NCBI GenBank assembly: GCA_039939375.1
Contig: JBDVJO010000011.1
Coordinates: 124,001-188,000 of the forward strand
From: Paracrocinitomix sp039939375
Lineage (GTDB): Bacteria > Bacteroidota > Bacteroidia > Flavobacteriales_D > Crocinitomicaceae
Length of the DNA: 64,000 bases
Direction of reading: 5' to 3'
Part shown: positions 9,117-16,055 of the stretch, one piece after another
Layout of the letters: each line of letters opens with the position of its first letter
How positions within the stretch are numbered: the stretch's first letter is position 1
The notes under the pieces: model-generated
Databases searched by the model: none
What the model was told of the DNA's origin: nothing
What the model saw: the letters and a program-made list of their open reading frames with translations, nothing else
Made by a program: the position numbers and the translations under genes

Positions 9117-10043
9117 ATGAAAGGTCTCTTAAAGTTCCACTTCGCCTTATTTATTGTTCAATTAATGTATGGCGCCAATTATGTTGTTGCCAAAGGTTTG
9201 ATGCCTGGGGTAGTTGGACCTAATGGTTTCATTTTACTTCGTGTTTTAGGGGCTGTAAGTTTATTTTGGGCGGTGTTATCATTCAGAAAAGAAAAAGTAT
9301 CTAAAAAAGATTTCGGCCGACTTGCGCTTTGTGGTCTATTTGGCGTGGCGTTAAACCAGCTAATGTTTTTCAATGGATTGATGCTCACTTCACCCATGAA
9401 TGCTCCAGTAATCATGACCATGACTCCAATTATCGTGTTGATTTTAGCCGCGATTATTCTGAAAGAACGCATCAGAAAGTTGCAGATCATTGGTGTTATT
9501 ATGGGCGGAATAGGTTCGGTTTTATTCATTTTATTAAATGAATCTGGCGGATTTGCGTCTGGAGCTGGCGACATATTGATACTCGTTAACGCTACCTCTT
9601 ACTCTATTTACTTGGTGCTCGTTAAGCCACTAATGGCTAAATACAAGCCTTTAACTGTTATCAGTTGGGTGTTTACGTTTGGATTAATTTATGTGTTGTT
9701 GTGGATTCCGAGCAGTAATGAGGTGTCTTCAATGAAATGGGAGGCAATTAGCGGAGCTGAAATCGCTCAGATTTTGTTTGTCATTATCGGAGTTACCTTT
9801 GTTCCTTACTTACTCAATGTTTTTGCAATGAAAAAGTTGAGTCCATCAATTGCTGCTGTTTATATTTACCTCCAACCCTTGCTAGCCACTGCCTTTGTGT
9901 ACCTTTTCTATTACTTGGATATAGTCGATTATAGAAAAGACATGTCTTTTGAAAAGGTAATTTGTGCTATTGTAGTTTTTATTGGGGTATATCTGGTAAT
10001 TAAGCCAGCTAAACAAAACCAAAAGCCTGCGCTTAAAGAATAG
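9117..10043 (+). CDS. EamA/DMT-family transporter
   Basis: 308 residues with about ten hydrophobic helices forming two five-helix EamA repeats. The first repeat ends around the GGIGSVLFILL region, and the second includes ILILVNATSYSIYLVLVKPLM and LSPSIAAVYIYLQPLLAT, a typical end of repeat two. DMT-family proteins are usually inner-membrane exporters of metabolites or amino acids. The substrate is unknown. It starts 4 nt after the ArsC-like stop, so asnS, the ArsC-like gene and this gene form one transcriptional unit. Confidence 0.92.
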   Translation: MKGLLKFHFALFIVQLMYGANYVVAKGLMPGVVGPNGFILLRVLGAVSLFWAVLSFRKEKVSKKDFGRLALCGLFGVALNQLMFFNGLMLTSPMNAPVIMTMTPIIVLILAAIILKERIRKLQIIGVIMGGIGSVLFILLNESGGFASGAGDILILVNATSYSIYLVLVKPLMAKYKPLTVISWVFTFGLIYVLLWIPSSNEVSSMKWEAISGAEIAQILFVIIGVTFVPYLLNVFAMKKLSPSIAAVYIYLQPLLATAFVYLFYYLDIVDYRKDMSFEKVICAIVVFIGVYLVIKPAKQNQKPALKE

Positions 10044-10076
10044 AATAATTGATTATTTTTATACAAAATCTAGAAC

Positions 10077-10544
10077 ATGGAAAACGTAATTAAAACTATC
10101 GAATTTGATTCTCTTTTGCAAAACGCAGCTGTTACGCATTTAGGTAAAGGCGTTTACCAACTAAATTCTGGAAACAAGACAGAAATCATTGAGGTATTAG
10201 CGATTGATTTTGATTTGAAAACTATGCAAATCAGACATGATCATTACATCCATGATATCATCTTTAAAAATAATCTTGACTTAGTTTTAGACAGCATGGG
10301 GATTAAGCGTGCAGCAGAAAACTTAAACCTTGATGTGAAAGCACCAATGCCTGGTAAAGTGATTGATGTGAATGTAAAAGAAGGTGATGCAATATTAAAA
10401 GGAGACGCTATATTGATTCTTGAAGCCATGAAAATGGAAAACGTTCTTAAAGCTGAAAACGACTGTACTATTAAAAAGATTCTTGTTGGCGCTTCAGAAA
10501 GCGTAGAGAAAAACCAAATTCTTGTTGAGCTAGAAGCCAATTAA
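10077..10544 (+). CDS. Biotin-carrier (biotin/lipoyl) domain protein
   Basis: 155 residues. The C-terminal half (about 85-155) is a biotinyl domain with APMPGKV and the biotinylation site EAMKMEN (Lys119). The N-terminal ~80 residues are a short beta-rich extension seen in stand-alone carrier subunits of Bacteroidota acyl-CoA carboxylases. It would carry CO2 on biotin between a biotin carboxylase and a carboxyltransferase. Neither partner gene lies beside it, which is unusual because carrier genes are commonly clustered with the carboxylase. It shares a TTAA stop overlap with the convergent GATase-like gene at 10541-10544. Confidence 0.9.
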   Translation: MENVIKTIEFDSLLQNAAVTHLGKGVYQLNSGNKTEIIEVLAIDFDLKTMQIRHDHYIHDIIFKNNLDLVLDSMGIKRAAENLNLDVKAPMPGKVIDVNVKEGDAILKGDAILILEAMKMENVLKAENDCTIKKILVGASESVEKNQILVELEAN

Positions 10545-11233
10545 GAAGCGCTCGCCTTTATATCATACAACCTTCTTACCGTCTTTATAAAGTACGTAAA
10601 AATGGGATGCGGCATATCTGATGTTGACAGCACTTGCGGGCAGAACATTGTAAACAGAAAGAAAGGATGCTCTTTTGATTTTAAAATTTCAGGATCAAAA
10701 TATTGATTTCTTGCTCCAATTTCAAAATCTTCACTCAAAATATCAGAGTATTGCGGTAATATAGAATAGCGAGAAGAACTGTATTCTACATTTCCTTTGT
10801 TCAAATATATTTTACTGAATTCGTCTGATAATTTTTCCAGTTGAATCCCGGTGAATTGATTACTGTCAATTAGGTTGTCAGAGATGATTTTCTCCCTTCC
10901 GGTATCAAATCCTTTTCGGGTAAAAATGGTTTCAACTAAAGTTTTAAAGCAATCACCTGTACCTAACACTGGAACAGATTTTTCTAAGAGTTTTGCAATA
11001 ATTGAGTTGAAATAAAAGGGCTGTCTGTATGGACCGGGAGCAATGATTACACCATCATAATTTTGATAAAAATCTTCGTCCTGTTCACAGCATTCTTTTT
11101 CATTCAACCAATAAAAATTTAATGGTTGTTCAAGCACAGCCTCAACATGCTGCAAGGCTTGATTTGTAGCGTTGTGCGAGTTGTAAGCGAAATTAAAATC
11201 GCCTATAATCGCGATTCTTAATACTTCATCCAT
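10541..11233 (-). CDS. Degenerate class-I glutamine amidotransferase-like protein (CTP synthase C-domain related)
   Basis: 230 residues. The opening IAIIGDFNFAYNSHNATNQA and the IIAPGPYRQP segment match the family related to the C-terminal glutaminase domain of CTP synthase. In active enzymes the nucleophile elbow reads GxCxG and the dyad reads QFHPE. Here the elbow is LGTGDCF, so the Cys is displaced by two positions, and the dyad region reads TMFCPQ, with His replaced by Cys and Glu by Gln. Hydrolysis of glutamine therefore looks lost; a binding or regulatory role is an inference. It is a lone gene, convergent with the biotin-carrier gene. Confidence 0.75.
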   Translation of the reverse strand: MDEVLRIAIIGDFNFAYNSHNATNQALQHVEAVLEQPLNFYWLNEKECCEQDEDFYQNYDGVIIAPGPYRQPFYFNSIIAKLLEKSVPVLGTGDCFKTLVETIFTRKGFDTGREKIISDNLIDSNQFTGIQLEKLSDEFSKIYLNKGNVEYSSSRYSILPQYSDILSEDFEIGARNQYFDPEILKSKEHPFFLFTMFCPQVLSTSDMPHPIFTYFIKTVRRLYDIKASAS

Positions 11234-11263
11234 TTCAACAGACTAGGTGTTTATGACAAGTTA

Positions 11264-11298
11264 ATAAAAAAAAGGGAGATTCTATTGAACCTCCCTTT
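11264..11298 (-). terminator. Rho-independent terminator after the 209-residue lipoprotein gene
   Basis: An 8-bp perfect stem (AAAGGGAG at 11271-11278 with CTCCCTTT at 11291-11298) and a 12-nt loop. On the minus strand the stem is followed by a run of T, so it terminates transcription of the lipoprotein gene that ends at 11323. Confidence 0.85.
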
Positions 11299-11322
11299 AC
11301 ATATTATATTGTTAAACTAGAA

Positions 11323-11952
11323 TTAATCTAATCTAAATGCTGATTTCATGTGAGCGTTAGTTAAACATCTAGCGCTATCAATTACTCCGTAATCTGAATT
11401 GATCATTCTACAGTTAAATACGGCATCAAACTCCATGTATTCTCCAGTAGTATCTGAATCATACGTGAATAAGTTATACGTAAAGTTTGAAATACACCCT
11501 AAAGTCGTGTCACTTACCCAAATTTTTCCGTTAGGGTCTGTCCATCTAATCACCACACCATTATCGTTGGTGTTTGTTGAATATTCTGGTGCATTTGAAA
11601 CAGCATTATTGAAAAATGCTTGCCAATCTGTTGATGAAGGATTGTTTGATCCATCATCTGACCATAATAAATTTCTCATTTCAATTTCAAAGCCCGGACT
11701 CATTCCTGGTCCTAAAACTTGCGTCTGATATTGCGCATCTGACAATGTTGTTGAGCTAATTGTTTTAGTTGAAGAGTAAGTACATGTGTCATCATAAGTA
11801 AATGATGAATCACCAGCCATACCCGTAATTTCACCTTCACATAAACAGTCTATATCAACCAAAGGAACCGGTGGTGGAATAACTTCATGATCTGTACATG
11901 AAAACATTGCAACGATTGCAACTAAACTTCCTGAAATAATTGTCTTTTTCAT
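11323..11952 (-). CDS. Hypothetical lipoprotein
   Basis: 209 residues with a lipoprotein signal: MKK, a hydrophobic stretch and FSC with Cys19. The mature part is rich in Ser, Thr, Asp and Asn, begins with a Pro-rich linker, and has several paired cysteines (for example DCLC near 35-38), which fits a secreted, disulfide-bonded protein. I do not recognise the family. It is a single gene: a strong terminator follows at 11264-11298 and a 178-bp gap without a recognisable gene precedes it. It is probably attached to the outer membrane, as is common for Bacteroidota lipoproteins. Confidence 0.7.
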   Translation of the reverse strand: MKKTIISGSLVAIVAMFSCTDHEVIPPPVPLVDIDCLCEGEITGMAGDSSFTYDDTCTYSSTKTISSTTLSDAQYQTQVLGPGMSPGFEIEMRNLLWSDDGSNNPSSTDWQAFFNNAVSNAPEYSTNTNDNGVVIRWTDPNGKIWVSDTTLGCISNFTYNLFTYDSDTTGEYMEFDAVFNCRMINSDYGVIDSARCLTNAHMKSAFRLD

Positions 11953-12130
11953 TTTTCAAAGTTTCTATGCTATGTTAAACAAAGATTAACCCCAAATAGT
12001 TACAGTTGGATTAAAAATTGTTCCCATACTTTGGCTAAGATAGCACTTTTTTACAACATACGTATGTTTGAGCCCTTTGGTTGTCCGGGATACTAGCTAA
12101 TTAGTACCTGCTGAAAAAGATTATTTTTAA

Positions 12131-12484
12131 TTAGCCTACTTTCTTTAGGCTTTCAACTCCCAATTGCAGGTCTAGACTGTTGATAGGAAAATATTTGTTT
12201 TTAGAAATCCCAGCAACCTCTGCATAAAGCGTTTCTTGACCTTCATAAAAAGAACGAATTATGCCACTTAAGAAAATTGTTCCAAGCCTGAAGCCTTTAA
12301 AATAAGCATGGTATTCTGGTTCTCCCATTAAGTTGGTTCCGGCCAATTTTAATTCTACTACACTGTTCTCTTTTAAATGATGATAGACATAAATCATATC
12401 ATAATTCATAAGTTCTTTAACAGCCACTACTGCCTTAATTTTAAAAGACTCTCCAAAGCCTAATTGATGCATTAAATTTTTCAT
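12131..12484 (-). CDS. Conserved-looking hypothetical protein
   Basis: 117 residues with no signal peptide or membrane segment, likely cytoplasmic. The sequence alternates short strands (VVELKLAGTNL, GFRLGTIFLSG, TLYAEVAGISK) suggesting a small beta-rich fold. I do not recognise a family. It starts 1 nt after the end of the next upstream gene (12486), so the two are almost certainly co-translated from one mRNA. Confidence 0.6.
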   Translation of the reverse strand: MKNLMHQLGFGESFKIKAVVAVKELMNYDMIYVYHHLKENSVVELKLAGTNLMGEPEYHAYFKGFRLGTIFLSGIIRSFYEGQETLYAEVAGISKNKYFPINSLDLQLGVESLKKVG

Positions 12485-12485
12485 A

Positions 12486-12812
12486 CTATGCTCTTATTTG
12501 TCTGATTGCTTTACTAAACTGAAAGTCTTCTAACACTACGTTTTCGCCAAAAACATTCTCGAATTTATAATCTACTATTTCAGTGCCATCACCAAAATCT
12601 AAACGACTTACGTTTTCACATTTAAACTCATATCCCATTGAAACAATCTTTGAAATGATTCGATTAAGGTCAGAATGAGACATCACAATTTTAGTGTTCA
12701 CCACTTGCTCATCAAATGAAATTTCACAGTTTGCAGTTACAAAGTCATCCCCCATTTCGTAAGAAACTTCGTTCACTTTAATTTGGTTGTAGATAGAAAA
12801 AATTGTCTTCAT
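12486..12812 (-). CDS. Hypothetical protein, first of a two-gene unit
   Basis: 108 residues, soluble, no signal peptide. It is acidic, with strands around VSYEMGDDFVTANCEISFDE and a helix with SDLNRIISKIVSMGY. I do not recognise a family. Its stop is 1 nt before the start of the 117-residue gene, and no other gene lies nearby on this strand, so the pair is probably a self-contained unit. Upstream, TATCATTG at about 17 nt before the ATG is a 7/8 match to the -7 consensus. Confidence 0.6.
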   Translation of the reverse strand: MKTIFSIYNQIKVNEVSYEMGDDFVTANCEISFDEQVVNTKIVMSHSDLNRIISKIVSMGYEFKCENVSRLDFGDGTEIVDYKFENVFGENVVLEDFQFSKAIRQIRA

Positions 12813-12948
12813 AATTCAATTATTTGATACAATGATATTTAAGCAGAACGTAAACTAAATACGTTGTAAAAATCGTTCATAAATACCTGCGTCAACTTTA
12901 CCATGCAGTTGAATTTTCTACTACTTTAGTTTTTCAAATTATTAAAGG

Positions 12949-14319
12949 ATGAAAAATATTCTCGTTATCGGTGCCGGATTGTCTGCATCATCAATGCTGC
13001 GCTACTTTACGCAAAACGCTGAAAAGGAAGATTGGCAAATAAAAGTTGTAGATCAAAACGCAGAATTGGCAAAATCTAAAGTTGCTGGATGTTCCAGAGC
13101 CGAAGGATTTTCGATCAATGCTTTAGATCCAAACGAAAGAGAACCTTTAATTGAATGGGCGGATTTGGTAATTTCTATGTTGCCAGCACGATTCCATATT
13201 GACGTAGCGCTTGATTGTGTGAAATATAAAACCAATTTGATTACGCCATCATACATTTCAAAAGAAATGAAAGCCCTTCATGAAGAAGCTGAAGCAGCAG
13301 GAATCATTATCATGAATGAAATTGGTGTTGACCCTGGAATCGATCATATGTCTGCCAAAAAGATTTTGGACGAGATTGAAGAAAAAGGCGGTAAAATGCA
13401 CATTTTCGAATCATTTACTGGAGGATTAATTGCTCCTGAAAGTGATGATAATCCGTGGAATTATAAGTTTACATGGAACCCTAGAAATGTTGTTTTAGCT
13501 GGACAAGGTTCCGCAGCGAAATTCATTCAAGAAGGAGAATACAAATACATTCCTTACAACAAACTATTCAGGAGAACTGAAATCATTAACCTGTCTGGAC
13601 ATGGTGATTTTGAAGGATACGCGAACAGAGACTCTCTAAAATATCGTTCTAAATATGGCCTGGATGACATTCCAACCATTTATCGTGGAACCTTTAGAAG
13701 AAAAGGGTTTTCAAAAGCATGGGACACCTTTGTACAAATAGGAGCAACAGATGATTCTTATGTGTTAGAAGGGAGTAAGGACATGACAAAAAGAGAATTC
13801 ATTAATTCTTTTTTACCATATAATCCCAACGACTCAGTTGAACTTAAATTACGCCATTATCTAAAAATAGATATGGATGATATTATTTGGGACAAACTGG
13901 TTTGGTTAGGCATTTTTGAACGTGAAAAGATGAACTTCACTGAAGATGTCACTCCCGCATACTTCTTGCAAAAAATTCTTGAAGAAAAATGGGCACTGGG
14001 AGCAGACGACAAGGATATGATTGTAATGTATCACAAGTTCGTTTACAAAATAAATGGAGAGTTCAAAGAAATCAACTCGCACATGGTTTCAATTGGTGAA
14101 GATCAAACATACACCGCCATGAGTAATACGGTTGGGTTGCCTTGCGCCATTTGTGCGAAAATGATTTTAAACGGAACCATTCAAACGAAAGGGGTTCATC
14201 TTCCTATCCATAAAGAAATCTATAAACCTATCTTAGATGAATTGGAAGATTATGACATTAAATTTATTGATACAGTAGTAGATCCTCCAGTTTTATACAT
14301 GGAGCCAACTAGAGTTTAA
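12949..14319 (+). CDS. Saccharopine dehydrogenase family protein
   Basis: 456 residues. The N-terminal Rossmann fold starts at once with ILVIGAGLSASSM (GxGxxxS) for NAD(P) binding. The middle contains MNEIGVDPGIDHMSA, the conserved saccharopine dehydrogenase (reductase) signature, and the C-terminal catalytic/dimer domain follows. Family members interconvert saccharopine with glutamate and aminoadipate semialdehyde or with lysine, in lysine degradation. No second lysine-catabolic gene is adjacent, so direction and exact reaction are inferred from the family. It is convergent with the NFU gene and shares a TTAA stop overlap at 14316-14319. Confidence 0.9.
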   Translation: MKNILVIGAGLSASSMLRYFTQNAEKEDWQIKVVDQNAELAKSKVAGCSRAEGFSINALDPNEREPLIEWADLVISMLPARFHIDVALDCVKYKTNLITPSYISKEMKALHEEAEAAGIIIMNEIGVDPGIDHMSAKKILDEIEEKGGKMHIFESFTGGLIAPESDDNPWNYKFTWNPRNVVLAGQGSAAKFIQEGEYKYIPYNKLFRRTEIINLSGHGDFEGYANRDSLKYRSKYGLDDIPTIYRGTFRRKGFSKAWDTFVQIGATDDSYVLEGSKDMTKREFINSFLPYNPNDSVELKLRHYLKIDMDDIIWDKLVWLGIFEREKMNFTEDVTPAYFLQKILEEKWALGADDKDMIVMYHKFVYKINGEFKEINSHMVSIGEDQTYTAMSNTVGLPCAICAKMILNGTIQTKGVHLPIHKEIYKPILDELEDYDIKFIDTVVDPPVLYMEPTRV

Positions 14320-14921
14320 ACACTCAACGCTACCACTTCTTTCACAGTTTCTATGTTCGCTTTTAAGAGCTGCTCAATTCCGCCTTTTAAGGTGGCAGTT
14401 GAAGAAGGGCACCCAGAACAAGAGCCTTTTAACTCAACAGTTACAACTCCTTCTTCATAGCCTACATATTCTATTGCTCCACCATCATTTTCAACGGCAG
14501 GACGAACATATTGATCTAATAAATCTAGGATTGTTTCATCATAATCAGATGGCTCAAAGGATTTTCTCACCGCTTGTTCTTCTTCGCTTTTTGTAGCGAT
14601 AGTTGGCATCATTACTAAAATGTCTTTGCCTTCAGCAATCCATTCTCTAATGAAATCTCTTAATTCCATCATGATAAAATCCCAATCAACATTATCTGTT
14701 TTTGTAACGGTAATGAAGTTTCCAGAAATGAAAACACCATCTACAAAAGGAAACTGAAACAAAGCTTCTGCCAAAGGAGAATAGCCTTTTGCTTCTGCCA
14801 AAGAAGTAAACTCAACGGTTGCGTTATCAATCAACAAATACTTATTGGCTACAAATTTCATAGTCAACGGGTTTGGTGTCATTTCGGCGTATAATGTTAC
14901 AGGTACTCTTGCTTGTTCCAT
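14316..14921 (-). CDS. NFU-type Fe-S cluster scaffold/carrier protein
   Basis: 201 residues. The N-terminal Nfu_N domain (about 8-95) contains TPNPLTMKFVAN, and the C-terminal NifU-like domain (about 125-201) has the cluster-binding CSGCPSS motif (Cys168, Cys171). It takes a [4Fe-4S] cluster from the assembly machinery and delivers it to client enzymes in the cytoplasm; IspG, also encoded in this window, is one plausible client type. A perfect TAGTTTTG -7 box lies 14 nt upstream of the start. No suf gene is adjacent. Confidence 0.93.
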   Translation of the reverse strand: MEQARVPVTLYAEMTPNPLTMKFVANKYLLIDNATVEFTSLAEAKGYSPLAEALFQFPFVDGVFISGNFITVTKTDNVDWDFIMMELRDFIREWIAEGKDILVMMPTIATKSEEEQAVRKSFEPSDYDETILDLLDQYVRPAVENDGGAIEYVGYEEGVVTVELKGSCSGCPSSTATLKGGIEQLLKANIETVKEVVALSV

Positions 14922-14935
14922 GATGAATTTTTTTA

Positions 14936-14943
14936 CAAAACTA
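14936..14943 (-). promoter_or_regulatory. Candidate -7 box for the NFU gene
   Basis: Minus strand TAGTTTTG, a perfect TAnnTTTG match, 14 nt before the ATG at 14921. Confidence 0.45.
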
Positions 14944-14999
14944 GTTCAATTTATTATCCGTTGCACATTAAGTGGCACAGAATTCGTTAATTTAAAGAT

Positions 15000-16022
15000 A
15001 TGAAACGAAGAAAGTTCATTCTAAACGCCTCAGCTATAGCATTAGGCGCATATACGCTCAGTTCATTACAACAAGACGATAAAAACAACTTTCCAACCAT
15101 AAAACCTAAGGGCTTAATTAAAGGTGATTTGATAGGAATTACGGCACCTGCAGGCTGTATTTGGAATAAAGCCCATGTTTCAAAAATTGAAGGGATTTTA
15201 AAGGATTTAGGGTTTAGAACCAAAGTTGGAAAAACTGTATACCAACAAGTAGGATACCTTGCGGGGTCTGACGAAATGCGCGCAAATGAACTCATGGAAA
15301 TGTTTGAAGATAATTCTATTAGAGCCATTCTTACCATGCGTGGCGGATGGGGTTGCTCTAGAATCTTAGACTTACTTGATTATGAAAAAATCAAAACTAA
15401 ACCGAAAGTACTAATGGGTTTTAGCGATATTACATCTTTAGTCAACGCCATCTACTCTAAAACAGGTTTAGTGACGTATCACGGTCCTTGTGGTTACTCT
15501 TCATGGGGTGATTTTTCAACACAACAAGTCATCAACTCAGTAGTTAAAGGTGTTCCTTTCACTATGGAAAATCCAAGTGATAACCGAGAAGACTTAAAAG
15601 TTTGGTCTTCTGGTCAAGCTCAGGGCGAACTAGTAGGCGGCAATTTGACTGTGATGGTTTCTATGATTGGAACACAATATGAACCCAACTGGAACGGAAA
15701 ATTACTTTTTTTAGAAGAAATTTCAGAAGAACCTTATCGAGTAGACCGAATGCTATGGCAAATGAGACAAGCAGGAATCTTTAAAAAAATTAACGGATTA
15801 GTTATTGGATCATTTAGAAAATGTAACCCAGAAGAACCCGAAAAATCATTCACCCTTGCAGAAGTGTTTGAGCAACATTTTAAAAATGCCAGTTTCCCGG
15901 TTTATCAAGGAGCAAGTTTTGGTCACATTGCGCCTAAATTTACCTTACCCATTGGAATTAAAGCAGAAATGGACACTTCTTCCTTTACAATTCAAACACT
16001 AGAGAAATCTGTTATCGTTTAA
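15000..16022 (+). CDS. LD-carboxypeptidase (peptidase S66), exported
   Basis: 340 residues. The N-terminus MKRRKFILNASAIALGAYT is an export signal with twin-Arg-like character (RRKF). The S66 core follows: TMRGGWGCSR, the nucleophile in MGFSDIT (Ser142), a Glu in LFLEEISEEPYR, and the C-terminal His in FGHIAPKFTLPIG. S66 serine peptidases cleave the L,D bond of the tetrapeptide stem in peptidoglycan recycling, or act on related substrates such as microcin C in the MccF subgroup. This copy carries a signal, unlike the shorter second copy at 19064-19942, so the two probably act in different compartments. Confidence 0.9.
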   Translation: MKRRKFILNASAIALGAYTLSSLQQDDKNNFPTIKPKGLIKGDLIGITAPAGCIWNKAHVSKIEGILKDLGFRTKVGKTVYQQVGYLAGSDEMRANELMEMFEDNSIRAILTMRGGWGCSRILDLLDYEKIKTKPKVLMGFSDITSLVNAIYSKTGLVTYHGPCGYSSWGDFSTQQVINSVVKGVPFTMENPSDNREDLKVWSSGQAQGELVGGNLTVMVSMIGTQYEPNWNGKLLFLEEISEEPYRVDRMLWQMRQAGIFKKINGLVIGSFRKCNPEEPEKSFTLAEVFEQHFKNASFPVYQGASFGHIAPKFTLPIGIKAEMDTSSFTIQTLEKSVIV

Positions 16023-16039
16023 CTTGAGTATAGTTTCCT

Positions 16040-16047
16040 TACATTTG
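16040..16047 (+). promoter_or_regulatory. Candidate -7 box close to the start of the 764-residue membrane protein gene
   Basis: TACATTTG, a perfect TAnnTTTG match, ends 8 nt before the ATG at 16056. If used, the mRNA would have a leader of only a few nucleotides. Confidence 0.45.
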
Positions 16048-16055
16048 CCGCAGAA

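Noticed and set aside
12063..12070. Perfect TATGTTTG -7 match on the plus strand
   Set aside because: No plus-strand gene follows until 12949 and no -33 element lies at the right distance; one or more chance matches are expected.
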